The notes beneath the pieces are model-generated. The model saw only the letters and a list, made by a program, of their open reading frames with translations. It searched no databases and was not told where the DNA came from. DNA of 11,364 bases, from NCBI GenBank assembly GCA_001689535.1, contig LUJP01000002.1, positions 1-11,364 on the forward strand. Reading direction: 5' to 3'. The translations under genes were made by a program, and so were the position numbers. Shown here piece after piece: positions 1-7,813 of the stretch. Within the stretch, counting starts at the first letter, position 1. Each line of letters opens with the position of its first letter. The stretch is from Bacteroidales bacterium M5. GTDB taxonomy: Bacteria > Bacteroidota > Bacteroidia > Bacteroidales > Muribaculaceae.

Positions 1-2
1 TT

Positions 3-350
3 AACAGTTGTTATGAAACACCCTCTAATTACAGCTCCGTGGTGCGCCGCAGCGGCGACGGGTATTATTATGCCGATACTACCTACAACGCCGCCTGTGC
101 GGCCGGAGAGGCCCAGTGGCGGGGCGTTTCGGGCTCCACATCTCTCCGTCAGGAGGAGCACTTGATTTACCGGCTCGTCAACCAGTACGCCACGCCCTCA
201 GTGATATTGACGCTCCCGCTGCATGGCGGTCTGCATCCGGCCGGTACGTTTACCGACAAAACCATCACCAACCGCATCTTTATTATTGACTCCTATAGCA
301 TGGACTACAAAGCCAACCAGCAGACGGTCCGCCTCATCGAAAAAAAATGA
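3..350 (+). CDS. C-terminal part of a probable phage virion protein (5' end outside window)
   Basis: The reading frame is open from the left edge to a TGA at 348-350, so 115 residues of a longer protein are visible. A GTG at 39 could be taken as a start, but the frame runs without a stop to the window edge and the residues before it look like ordinary protein, so I treat the gene as truncated by the window. The visible part is rich in Tyr, Thr, Ser and small residues, has no membrane segment, and ends in a basic tail (LIEKK). I do not recognise the family. Its position directly before a tail fibre, with a 4-base ATGA overlap, suggests a tail or baseplate component translated in coupling with the fibre. 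That role is inference. Confidence 0.75.
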   Translation, partial: NSCYETPSNYSSVVRRSGDGYYYADTTYNAACAAGEAQWRGVSGSTSLRQEEHLIYRLVNQYATPSVILTLPLHGGLHPAGTFTDKTITNRIFIIDSYSMDYKANQQTVRLIEKK

Positions 351-3300
351 ACCAGATTGTAAAATTCAATAGACCCCGCGCCGGTTCCGGAGCCGTTTCG
401 GCCTCCGGGGCCGCCGTGGCTTTGTCGTCCCTGGCTGGTGTCCTGACCGAGGCGCAGCTGTCGGTCATACTGGAGGGGTATCTGCTCAAAGAGGCCTTTG
501 ACGATCTGTTTGTTAAAGAGCCGGATGGTAAGGGCGGGTACCGCATCCGGGCCAAATACGCTTTTTACACAAATGAGTGGATGAGCTGTTTGGGGGCTAA
601 TCCGGATGCGGGGACTGGGGCGCTTGGAGCTACTACACTCGGCGGTCTCAATAATGTTGTGGCCGCGGCGGATGAGGTGAGTGTGGCCGCTAAGGTGCTT
701 GTGCGTGAGGCTGGTTCGGCGTCATGGTCGCTCAAGAGCCTCAGCGATATCGTAGGGCTTGACACGTCGGCGCTGGCTACGTATCTCAGCAACAACGGCT
801 ATGCTACACAGCAGTGGGTACGGCTGCAGGGGTATCTCACCGAGCATCAGAGCCTCGCGGATTATGCCACAAAGGTGTGGGTGCAGGCGCAGGGGTATCT
901 TACGGCTATAACCAAGGCGCAGGTTGAGGCGGTGCTTACCGGGGATATAACCACGCATACGCACTCGCAGTATCTCACCTCTGTGCTGGCCGCTCAGACG
1001 TATCAGCCCAAGGGGGATTATGCGCTGACGTCGGCGCTTAACTCGGCTGTGTCGTCGCTCAGTACGGCCATCGGTAAGAAGCTCGATGCATCGGTGTTTG
1101 ATGATTTGTTTGTTAAAGAATCAGATGGCAACGGGGGCTATCGCATACGTGCCAAATACGCGATTTACAGCAATCAGTATATATCGTGTCTCGGCAACAA
1201 TCCCGGCGCCGGAACCACCACGGGCGGAGGTGTCGACCTCGATGCGGTGCGCGACTACCTCACCCAGCAGGGCTACGCCACTCAGCAGTGGGTCAATCAG
1301 CAGGGGTATCTTAAGGCGGCTGACCTCTCGGCGTATGCTCTGGCTGATAACGCTTACCTCAAAAACCAGCAAAACCGCAAGAGCAACGCACATACGGTTG
1401 CAAGTCTTACGGCTGTCGCCAACAGTAGTGACAGCTGGGTTAACAACTATAGTCTCAGCCTTGTAAACAATAACAATGCCCTAAACTTTTATGTCGGCGG
1501 CGTGGTAAACGAGCGGCAGGCTCTCATACAGAGCGGCCATAGCTCAAACGGTTATGCTCAGGTACTTGGCGTGCTCCATCTCAACAAGCTTGGCGGGGCC
1601 GTCTATATCAACAACTCTCTCGCTCTCAATGCTGCAAATGTGGGCAGCTATGCGGTAACCCTTGATACCGAGCAGACCATAAGCGGCAAAAAGACCTTTA
1701 CAGCTGCCGAAACCACTGTTAACCGTAGGCTATATGTAAACGGGGCTTTCGATACCTTTGCTAACTGGCCGCATTTTATGTGGCACGTGGCGGGCACGCG
1801 GCGGACAAAGGCCGTGATGGACACCAACGGGCATATACATTTTGTGGATGGTAGCGCGAGTGGGTTTAGCTCGTACAAATCTATCAAGGCCCTTGCTTTC
1901 GTGGTTAGCGGCGGCACCGCGTCGCAGTTTTTAAAGGCCGACGGCAGCGTGGATAGCAACACCTACCTCACAGCTCATCAGAGCCTCGATTACATCAGAG
2001 TGCTGGACACGCGCAATGCCGAAACCACCACATCTATGGCACAGCAGCTCACGGCGCACTTTAAGGGGAACGATAAAATCGGGCTGGCCGACGGAGGTCT
2101 ATACACAGGCCTGCTGCATTTGCAGCCGTGGGGGGATGCCTCGGGCGGGGCGGCTCACGACATCGCCTTTACGGTCAACGGCAATATGTGGCTACGCACC
2201 GGCGCAATCGGCTCGGCATGGGGCGCATGGCGCAAGGTGCTCGACACCAACAACTACGCCTCGGTGCTGGATGCCCGCTACGTCCACGGCAATTACATCC
2301 AATGCGGCTATGGCGCACCGACCCTGCAATGGGTTTGGGGCAGCGACCTGACGCACGTAGTGGGATTTGAGAGTGCCAACAACGGAGCTATGCGCGTGTA
2401 TAATGGAGCGGCCATACGCGCCTTTGCCAATGCCGTGAACAAGGCGGGGGATACCATGACGGGAGCGCTCAACATCGCAGATACCGCGAGCCATGCCCTT
2501 ATAAACGCTCAGTATAACTCCGCTGGAGCTTACTCAAACGTGATATGGGCCAACAAGTCGGAGGCTCGCGTAATTTTCGGCTCGCCGAATTGGGCTACAG
2601 TGGAGCTGGAGACAGCACCCACGGCCACGGCTGCATACCGTCGCACAAACGGCGCCCAATACAAGATTTGGGACAGCGGCAACGACGGCTCCGGAAGCGG
2701 CTTGGATGCTGATATGATAGATGGTCATCAGGCCACGAGCCTTTACCGCGTGTTGGGTGCCAATCTCGACATTGGCTCATTTGCGGATGGCAACCCATAC
2801 AGTGGCTTTATCCACATCAACGATAGCGTAAGTGGTTGGAGTTCGTCAATCCACCCCTTCTCTTATGGCGGCATTTTCAACATGTCCAATGGTGCGTCCA
2901 ACGTACAGATTGGATTCCGGTCAGATTTTTCAGAGCCGTATATTCGCCAGCGCTGGTGGAGTGGCGGCGGTGGAAATTGGAGCGCTTGGAAGCGATTGGC
3001 CTTTACAACTTCCAACGTCGCATCCGCCACGAAATTGCAGACAGCGCGCAAACTGTGGGGTAATAGTTTTGACGGTACGGGCGACGTGAGCGGCAATATT
3101 AACCTTACAGGGCAGCACGCAAAAATCGGCTGTGATATCTCCGACCAGTCTAATGAGTGCCCGTGGTACGGCCTGCGCCTGTCCGCCATGGAGGGCTGGC
3201 ATGTGATGCTCAGCGGATATTATGGCACGAGCCTCAGGAGCGCCGGAGGTATGCTCTCGCTTGCCCAGTCGGGCAACGTCGGCATCGGCACGACAACCCC

Positions 3301-4126
3301 AGCATATAAACTGCATGTCGTCGGCGACATCATGGCCGATGGCTGGGTGCGCACTACTGGAGCGCATGGCTGGTATAACCAGACCTACGGCGGAGGGTGG
3401 TTTATGAATAATTCCAAGTGGATAAGCGCGTATAATAAGCCCGTACATATAGGGTTCATCTCCCCTGAAGGCGCCAGCTCCTTTGGCGTGGGACTTCACC
3501 TCTACAACAGTGGACACACCTCGGTAGAGGTACAGGGCGGCAGCTACACAATGGGCCTCGGATGCCACAGCAACGGGTCGTGGTACTGGTGGCGCGGCAC
3601 GGCATCCGGCAAAGGCTATGTGATGGAGTATAACGGCACTACGTGGGCCTTTAACGGCGTCATCAAGACGTCAACGGGTATGTATTCCGACGGCTACATG
3701 AGCTGTCTAGGCAAAAATACAGGCTCGGACGCAAGGCTTAAGGACATCCTCGGCGATGTGACGCTGCCGATAGAGGTAATACTTGGCGCACCGGCCAAAA
3801 AGTTTAGCTGGAATGCCAGTGCGGGGCCGACAATGGCGGGCAAGATGGCCGTAGGCACCATCGCGCAGTATTGGCTGGAGCCCCTGCCCGAGGTGGTGGG
3901 CCTGCTGCCGACGAATTACTACGGCTTAGACTATGAGGGGCTTAATTGGGTGGCGACAAAATCGCTGGCGCGTTACGCCTACGACGGCCTCACCGACCAT
4001 GAGCGGCGTATCTTGGCGCTGGAGCACCGGTGCATCGCGCTGGAGCAGGATAACAGCCGGATGCGCGCGGAAAACGAACAGCTTAGAAACCGATTAAATC
4101 AACTTGAAAGGAGGTTAGTTGCATGA
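347..4126 (+). CDS. Long tail fibre with pyocin-knob modules and C-terminal S74 chaperone domain
   Basis: This 1259-residue protein is a probable receptor-binding fibre. The N-terminal third contains two copies of a FDDLFVKE...GGYRIRAKYA module (residues 51-89 and 251-289) and GYATQQWV...QGYL repeats near 151 and 309. Pyocin-knob-like stretches (Trp/Gly-rich, ending GAWRKVLDT and SAWKRLAFT) lie at about 580-645 and 805-890. A KLWGNSFDGTGDVSG motif is near 902, and NVGIGTTTPAYKLHV near 978-992, both common in phage fibres. The C-terminus has the S74 intramolecular chaperone signature SDARLK, with Ser1127 and Lys1132 as the likely dyad, and ends in a coiled coil (about 1215-1256). By family precedent the chaperone trimerises the fibre and cuts itself off next to the Ser, releasing about 133 residues. 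The ATG overlaps the upstream stop (ATGA). The fibre presumably recognises a surface glycan or protein, but the target cannot be read from sequence. Confidence 0.93.
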   Translation: MNQIVKFNRPRAGSGAVSASGAAVALSSLAGVLTEAQLSVILEGYLLKEAFDDLFVKEPDGKGGYRIRAKYAFYTNEWMSCLGANPDAGTGALGATTLGGLNNVVAAADEVSVAAKVLVREAGSASWSLKSLSDIVGLDTSALATYLSNNGYATQQWVRLQGYLTEHQSLADYATKVWVQAQGYLTAITKAQVEAVLTGDITTHTHSQYLTSVLAAQTYQPKGDYALTSALNSAVSSLSTAIGKKLDASVFDDLFVKESDGNGGYRIRAKYAIYSNQYISCLGNNPGAGTTTGGGVDLDAVRDYLTQQGYATQQWVNQQGYLKAADLSAYALADNAYLKNQQNRKSNAHTVASLTAVANSSDSWVNNYSLSLVNNNNALNFYVGGVVNERQALIQSGHSSNGYAQVLGVLHLNKLGGAVYINNSLALNAANVGSYAVTLDTEQTISGKKTFTAAETTVNRRLYVNGAFDTFANWPHFMWHVAGTRRTKAVMDTNGHIHFVDGSASGFSSYKSIKALAFVVSGGTASQFLKADGSVDSNTYLTAHQSLDYIRVLDTRNAETTTSMAQQLTAHFKGNDKIGLADGGLYTGLLHLQPWGDASGGAAHDIAFTVNGNMWLRTGAIGSAWGAWRKVLDTNNYASVLDARYVHGNYIQCGYGAPTLQWVWGSDLTHVVGFESANNGAMRVYNGAAIRAFANAVNKAGDTMTGALNIADTASHALINAQYNSAGAYSNVIWANKSEARVIFGSPNWATVELETAPTATAAYRRTNGAQYKIWDSGNDGSGSGLDADMIDGHQATSLYRVLGANLDIGSFADGNPYSGFIHINDSVSGWSSSIHPFSYGGIFNMSNGASNVQIGFRSDFSEPYIRQRWWSGGGGNWSAWKRLAFTTSNVASATKLQTARKLWGNSFDGTGDVSGNINLTGQHAKIGCDISDQSNECPWYGLRLSAMEGWHVMLSGYYGTSLRSAGGMLSLAQSGNVGIGTTTPAYKLHVVGDIMADGWVRTTGAHGWYNQTYGGGWFMNNSKWISAYNKPVHIGFISPEGASSFGVGLHLYNSGHTSVEVQGGSYTMGLGCHSNGSWYWWRGTASGKGYVMEYNGTTWAFNGVIKTSTGMYSDGYMSCLGKNTGSDARLKDILGDVTLPIEVILGAPAKKFSWNASAGPTMAGKMAVGTIAQYWLEPLPEVVGLLPTNYYGLDYEGLNWVATKSLARYAYDGLTDHERRILALEHRCIALEQDNSRMRAENEQLRNRLNQLERRLVA
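497..613 (+). repeat. Tail-fibre internal repeat, copy 1
   Basis: This encodes residues 51-89 of the fibre (FDDLFVKEPDG...SCLGANPDAG). It matches copy 2 at 30 of 39 residues and lies exactly 600 bases upstream of it, in frame. Synonymous differences are numerous, so the duplication is old and has been kept at protein level. Confidence 0.85.
1097..1213 (+). repeat. Tail-fibre internal repeat, copy 2
   Basis: This encodes residues 251-289 of the fibre (FDDLFVKESDG...SCLGNNPGAG). The last part, Y-S-x-x-x-I/M-SCLG-x-N, appears a third time at about 3680-3720, right before the S74 catalytic Ser, so the module seems to derive from the linker that leads into the chaperone domain. Confidence 0.85.
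4107..4114 (+). promoter_or_regulatory. Strong Shine-Dalgarno site for the 401-residue gene
   Basis: AAAGGAGG lies 8 bases before the ATG at 4123, inside the end of the fibre gene. It is the best ribosome-binding site in the window and fixes the start of the next gene. Confidence 0.75.
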
Positions 4127-5328
4127 GCGTTGTAAACAATATACTCGTAGACCCCGTAAACGTCGAGGAGGTCTACAACTATATGAAGGTCGCACCTACC
4201 AATGGCGAATACAGTATTGGAGCGATAGTCAGATGCCCTCAAATCAATCCCGAAAGCATCCGCAAGCCAATCAAAGGCAACACGGCGTTTTTCGGCGACT
4301 GTCTTGCGACGTTGCCGGATACGGCATGGGATGACCCGAACACATCGGGGTGGGAGATTGTGCGCGACGGCAATGTAAGCGGACAGACATACGCCTGCTT
4401 TAATATGCGCCTCAAAGAGATACTCAGTACCGATGCCGCCCGTTTGACCGACTTCAACGGGTACGACAAAAACGCAAAAGGCCCGGCGCTGACGTTCCCG
4501 GTCAGCAACATCTCCGGCTATGGGCAAGGCTCCGGATTTATGGGTAGCGGTGACACCGTCCTGACCATGACGGCAAAGATTACGTTTCCGACAATCCGAC
4601 CGGGAGCGGTACCCATCGCGCCGTTCAACCCATCGACGGGTCAAAACGTGCAGCTGGTAAAGTATAAAAACAATGAGCGTATAGTGGTGTGGGAACTGCC
4701 GCATGACCAGGAACTGCCTAATAAGGTACAATGGTACACGGCTGCGCAGTGGGCTGCGCAGTACGGAGGAAAGACGCTGGATGTTACCGTCACCGAATCC
4801 ACCGACCTGCCCGTGCGCGGCCAATCCAAAGATTACACCTATTACCTGGAGATAAACGGATGCCACAAGCGGCTCGGCAAGACAATCAGCTTCACGGCGC
4901 GAGGGTGGAGGCAGTTTGAGCGATTTGACGGGTCGGGCGCTCCGTTGCAGGAGGTGATGGACTACATAAACCCGACCAAGGTTGAAAACTACGGCGAGAT
5001 ATTTTACCACGAGTTCATGCGGCTGCGCGGCAAAACGACCTCCGACGGTCTGTATCTGCGCATCCACGGTCTCTTCAACGTCGGCAACCCGCCGAATGTG
5101 GAGATTTATGCTAACAACAAGCTCATCGCCAAATGTAACAACAGTGTTAATGTGAGCTACTACAACGGAGCAAAGCAGGGCTACGCGAATCCGCAGCTCA
5201 GCTCCTATACATTTAATTTCAACGGCAACAACACCACCGTGCAGGCGCTTGATTGCGATATACGCGTGGATTCGCTGCCGTGGAACGCGGCGATAACACT
5301 CAAATCTGTGAACAAACTTGGAACTTGA
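4123..5328 (+). CDS. Probable virion-associated protein, function unknown (401 aa)
   Basis: The gene starts at an ATG overlapping the fibre stop (ATGA) and preceded by AAAGGAGG at 8 bases, so the start is well supported. The product has no signal peptide or membrane segment. It is rich in Asn, Gly, Tyr and Thr with alternating beta-type stretches, especially in the last 120 residues (SYTFNFNGNNTTVQAL region), as expected for a capsid or tail decoration or an adhesin-like protein. A Gly-rich run GYGQGSGFMGSG lies around residue 132-143. I recognise no domain. Coupling to the tail fibre suggests a fibre partner or second receptor-binding protein, but this rests on position only. A long - strand frame opposite it is a shadow. 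Confidence 0.85.
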   Translation: MSVVNNILVDPVNVEEVYNYMKVAPTNGEYSIGAIVRCPQINPESIRKPIKGNTAFFGDCLATLPDTAWDDPNTSGWEIVRDGNVSGQTYACFNMRLKEILSTDAARLTDFNGYDKNAKGPALTFPVSNISGYGQGSGFMGSGDTVLTMTAKITFPTIRPGAVPIAPFNPSTGQNVQLVKYKNNERIVVWELPHDQELPNKVQWYTAAQWAAQYGGKTLDVTVTESTDLPVRGQSKDYTYYLEINGCHKRLGKTISFTARGWRQFERFDGSGAPLQEVMDYINPTKVENYGEIFYHEFMRLRGKTTSDGLYLRIHGLFNVGNPPNVEIYANNKLIAKCNNSVNVSYYNGAKQGYANPQLSSYTFNFNGNNTTVQALDCDIRVDSLPWNAAITLKSVNKLGT

Positions 5329-5361
5329 CGAAATTTATTAACCACTTAAAAATATATCATT

Positions 5362-5679
5362 ATGTTAAGCAACAACAAAGTGCAGGAGGTAACGCTTATC
5401 TCCGCTACAAACAAAGTAGACAACTCAAACGACGATGAGCGTCTTTATGACATCAGCGCCAACGTCACCTCGACCGTGGCGACGGTAAACGACATCAATA
5501 GCGGTGCCGTCTGCGAAAAGGGCACCGGGAATCCGATTGCCAATTTTAACGAGAGCGCGGGCGGCTATAGCAACATCTCGTTTAACGGCAACCATGACAC
5601 CGCCACCAAACGCGCCATCTCCAATGCCGTCTACGGCTTTATCGACGACGTAAAGGAGATGTATGCCAATCCTCAGTAA
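5362..5679 (+). CDS. Small phage protein of unknown function (105 aa)
   Basis: The start ATG follows an A/T-rich leader without a Shine-Dalgarno match, which is normal in Bacteroidales. It is separated from the upstream gene by 33 bases. The product is a soluble, Asn- and Ser-rich protein with beta-prone stretches in the first half (VQEVTLISATNKV, ISANVTSTVATVND) and a more helical, acidic end (AVYGFIDDVKEMYANPQ). There are no recognised motifs, no membrane segments and a single Cys. It sits between virion and lysis genes with the same codon style as its neighbours, so it is very probably a real late gene. A minor structural or fibre-assembly role is possible but unproven. Confidence 0.78.
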   Translation: MLSNNKVQEVTLISATNKVDNSNDDERLYDISANVTSTVATVNDINSGAVCEKGTGNPIANFNESAGGYSNISFNGNHDTATKRAISNAVYGFIDDVKEMYANPQ

Positions 5680-5699
5680 CCCTTAAAAACCAATCAGCG

Positions 5700-6134
5700 A
5701 TGAAAAAAGGACTTACCTACAACGATGTATATGTGTGCATGGCCCTGCTGGGCGATGCCTTACAGCTGTCACTCCCCAAAAAGGCACTCAGTGAAGTGCT
5801 TATGCTTCGCGCCCATTACGGCAAGGGCGTCAAGGAGTTTGACGAGGCCAAAAAACAGATTGTAGATGATGCCTCCAAGGGCAAAGACCCCGAAAAGGAC
5901 AAAGAGACCATCGAGACCGCGGTAAAAGACCCTATAGAGGCCAAGGCCAAGGAGGAGGCGGGCATTGCGTCCCGCCCCCTCAGCGCCGGGGCGTTTGAGG
6001 AGATATGCGGCGCGGCTACCGAGGCGGGCAATATCCGTTCGGGGCTGTTCCCGGCCCCTGCGGATAAGGATGCACCAGAGGGAGTTCCGGCGCTGCTGTG
6101 GCTGGAGACATTGGCTTACAATCTTACGGAGTGA
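5700..6134 (+). CDS. Helical, charged phage protein of unknown function (144 aa)
   Basis: The ATG at 5700 follows the previous stop by 20 bases. The product has three visible parts: a hydrophobic, helical start (residues 5-35, LTYNDVYVCMALLGDALQLS); a highly charged Lys/Glu/Asp-rich middle (about 40-85, with DPEKDKETIETAV) that probably forms an extended helix or linker; and an Ala/Gly-rich end (90-144). No signal peptide or catalytic motif is evident. It immediately precedes the holin candidates, so a virion-assembly or lysis-timing role is possible, but I do not recognise the family. Confidence 0.8.
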   Translation: MKKGLTYNDVYVCMALLGDALQLSLPKKALSEVLMLRAHYGKGVKEFDEAKKQIVDDASKGKDPEKDKETIETAVKDPIEAKAKEEAGIASRPLSAGAFEEICGAATEAGNIRSGLFPAPADKDAPEGVPALLWLETLAYNLTE

Positions 6135-6139
6135 GGACC

Positions 6140-6325
6140 ATGGCAGCAAGATTAGCATGGGCCTCGTTTATCGTGGCCGTAGGATTGATTGTGTGGGGCA
6201 TGATAGCCCCGCCTCCGGGCCAGATGCACCACTCTGTGCTCGTCGGATCCGGCATGTTTTTACTCTTTACCGCCTGCGCCATCTTTGGCTTTATCAACGA
6301 CCGTAAAAACAACGACCGGCGGTGA
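6140..6325 (+). CDS. Holin candidate, two transmembrane helices (61 aa)
   Basis: The product is a 61-residue protein with two hydrophobic helices, at about residues 7-23 (WASFIVAVGLIVWGMI) and 34-53 (VLVGSGMFLLFTACAIFGFI), joined by a short Pro/His turn and followed by a charged tail NDRKNNDRR. This is the size and layout of a class II holin, which would open the inner membrane for the endolysin. The start at 6140 is chosen because GTGAGGACC just before it contains a GAGG ribosome site and it follows the previous stop by 5 bases. An in-frame ATG at 6098 lies inside the upstream gene and is less likely. The stop overlaps the next start (GTGA). The holin role is inferred from topology and neighbours. 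Confidence 0.75.
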   Translation: MAARLAWASFIVAVGLIVWGMIAPPPGQMHHSVLVGSGMFLLFTACAIFGFINDRKNNDRR

Positions 6326-6744
6326 CAGACTTTTTAGAGATATTTTCGGCTGACCCTACAGCGCCGCTGCTTTGGATCGCGCTGGCTTTGACAGCCTCAA
6401 TCACAAACGGCCTGCTGTCGCTGTGGTCGTACCGCCGCGATTTGCGTGCAGGGATACAGACGGCCCCGCCCGATTACATAGGGCATGTGCTGGAGTTTGT
6501 GATTGTGGTGCTCATCATAGTCATGGCGTTTTTTTGTCGCCTGACCGTCGGTAAGCTGCTGCATGCTCCGGTGTTTTTTACCAGCATCCTTGTGGCGCTT
6601 GCAGGCGTAGAGTGTGGCCGCACGTTTAACCGCTATCTTGAGATGCGAGGGGTATCGCGGCGCATAAACCTCGGCAAAGCCATCGACAAGGCGCTGGGGT
6701 CAACTCCGGCCAAAGATTTAGTTGAGTCAACTGACAAAGAGTGA
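6322..6744 (+). CDS. Holin-like membrane protein, three transmembrane helices (140 aa)
   Basis: It starts at a GTG that overlaps the upstream stop (GTGA), so it is likely coupled to the 61-residue holin candidate. Hydrophobic helices lie at about residues 16-37, 55-72 and 83-98. A basic loop with YRRDLRAG follows helix 1, and a soluble basic/acidic C-terminus (about 100-140) ends in ESTDKE. The position directly before the endolysin and the size suit a holin, an antiholin, or a protein controlling the smaller membrane protein. Which of the two forms the lethal hole cannot be decided here. It could also be a membrane protein unrelated to lysis, which I consider less likely. Confidence 0.75.
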   Translation: MTDFLEIFSADPTAPLLWIALALTASITNGLLSLWSYRRDLRAGIQTAPPDYIGHVLEFVIVVLIIVMAFFCRLTVGKLLHAPVFFTSILVALAGVECGRTFNRYLEMRGVSRRINLGKAIDKALGSTPAKDLVESTDKE

Positions 6745-6755
6745 CTTTTACACAT

Positions 6756-6779
6756 ATCTGCAAAGGTATCTGCAAAAGT
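6756..6779 (+). repeat. 12-base tandem repeat before the endolysin gene
   Basis: ATCTGCAAAGGT is followed directly by ATCTGCAAAAGT (11 of 12 identical). It lies in the 54-base gap between the membrane protein and the endolysin, the longest gap inside the lysis cassette. It could be a slippage product, or part of a leader setting endolysin expression. No promoter match was seen. Confidence 0.6.
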
Positions 6780-6798
6780 CGCATAAAATCGTAAAAGT

Positions 6799-7233
6799 AT
6801 GAGATATTTTAGTTTTCAGGAGTTTGAGCGGTCCCAAAAGGCGTATCAACTCGCAATAGACAACACTCTGCCGGAGGAGGCAAAGCGCAACGTGGCCGCG
6901 CTGGTGGACACCGTGCTCGACCCTCTGCGGGAGGCGTGGGGCGGGCCTATCACGGTCTCCAGCGGATATCGCTGTCCGGAGCTTAACCGCAACACCAAGG
7001 GTGCCTCAAAGACATCACAGCACATGACCGGGGAGGCCGCGGACATCTCCGTGGGCAACCCGGTGGATAACCGGCGCCTCGCCCAAAAGCTGCTCGACCT
7101 CAAGCTGCCGTTTGATCAGCTCATCAATGAGCATGATTGGGCGTGGGTGCATGTGAGCTACCGCCATGGCAATAACCGCCATGAGATGTTAAAGACCGTG
7201 CCCGGAGGGTATGTTAAAATCAATGCAGTATGA
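6799..7233 (+). CDS. Endolysin, peptidase M15-type (D-Ala metallopeptidase)
   Basis: This 144-residue protein is a probable zinc peptidase that cuts peptidoglycan stem peptides at lysis. Motifs in order are SSGYRCPELN (54-63), SQHMTGEAADI (73-83) with zinc ligands His75 and Asp82, and EHDWAWVHVSY (111-121) with the third ligand His118 and a catalytic acid at Glu111 or Asp113. The N-terminal YFSFQEFERS resembles the start of many phage M15_3-type enzymes. There is no signal peptide, so release by the adjacent holin candidates is expected. The length is typical for a single-domain enzyme with no separate cell-wall-binding domain. The start ATG follows GTAAAAGT, an A-rich leader. The stop overlaps the next start (ATGA). 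Confidence 0.92.
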   Translation: MRYFSFQEFERSQKAYQLAIDNTLPEEAKRNVAALVDTVLDPLREAWGGPITVSSGYRCPELNRNTKGASKTSQHMTGEAADISVGNPVDNRRLAQKLLDLKLPFDQLINEHDWAWVHVSYRHGNNRHEMLKTVPGGYVKINAV

Positions 7234-7808
7234 GACAGATTAAAGATACACTCATATCGCTCTGCTACGCCGTGGTACTGATTGCCGCGGTGTCGTTTGC
7301 CATGTGCGGGGTGGCCCGGTGCTCTCGCCCGCATAGCCCGGCACCTATGCCTGTGGGAGACACCGTGCGTGTGACGGTCTACGACACCCTTACGGTCGTG
7401 CAGCCTGCTCCGGCTGAGGTGGCACAGCTGCCTGCAGCGGTCAAGAGGTTGCCCCGGTGGACACAACGTGTAGATAAAAACACACAGGGAGACAGTGCGT
7501 TAACAGCCGCTGTCCAAATAAGCAGTATTAAACCTGCTTATCCGGACACCGTGGCTGACAGTGTGGCCGTCATAGTCCCCATGGAGCGTAAGACGTACAC
7601 CGACAGCTCGACATACCGCGCCGTTATCTCCGGGGCGTGGGCCTCACTGGATACCATGGAGGTCTACCCCCGCAGAGAGATAGTGACGATAAAGCAGCCT
7701 CCCGACCGCCGCCGGTGGGGTGTGTCGCTCACCGCCGGTTACGGCTGGGCGGGCAAATGGACGCCTTTTGTGGGCGTGGGTGTCAGTTATAACCTTTTTA
7801 GATTTTAA
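7230..7808 (+). CDS. Membrane-anchored lysis-cassette protein, possible spanin-like (DUF6808-like)
   Basis: The product is a 192-residue protein whose ATG overlaps the endolysin stop. An N-terminal hydrophobic anchor (about 7-28, LISLCYAVVLIAAVSFAMC) is followed by a periplasm-type region rich in Pro, Val and Thr. A YTDSSTYRAVISGAWASLD...VYPRREIV segment (about 122-152) resembles a domain I associate with Bacteroidales phage proteins annotated DUF6808; this is from memory and tentative. The C-terminus (about 162-192, RWGVSLTAGYGW...VGVGVSYNLFRF) looks like a two-strand outer-membrane beta hairpin with a terminal Phe. An inner-membrane anchor, periplasmic span and outer-membrane-like end next to an endolysin suggest a spanin-like role in disrupting the outer membrane. 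No convincing lipobox is seen. Confidence 0.8.
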   Translation: MRQIKDTLISLCYAVVLIAAVSFAMCGVARCSRPHSPAPMPVGDTVRVTVYDTLTVVQPAPAEVAQLPAAVKRLPRWTQRVDKNTQGDSALTAAVQISSIKPAYPDTVADSVAVIVPMERKTYTDSSTYRAVISGAWASLDTMEVYPRREIVTIKQPPDRRRWGVSLTAGYGWAGKWTPFVGVGVSYNLFRF

Positions 7809-7813
7809 GGAGT

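Noticed and set aside
2930..3568. - strand frame of 212 residues inside the tail fibre
   Set aside because: It lies wholly antisense to fibre modules with recognisable motifs and has no promoter or ribosome site.
347..4126. Diversity-generating retroelement acting on the tail fibre
   Set aside because: No reverse transcriptase or template repeat is in the window, and the fibre repeats differ by ordinary codon divergence rather than A-specific changes.
4099..5067. Long - strand frame of 322 residues opposite the 401-residue gene
   Set aside because: It is antisense to a well-supported gene with a strong ribosome site and a coupled start. The predicted protein is Arg/His/Val-rich without any recognisable domain, as expected for a shadow frame in GC-rich DNA.
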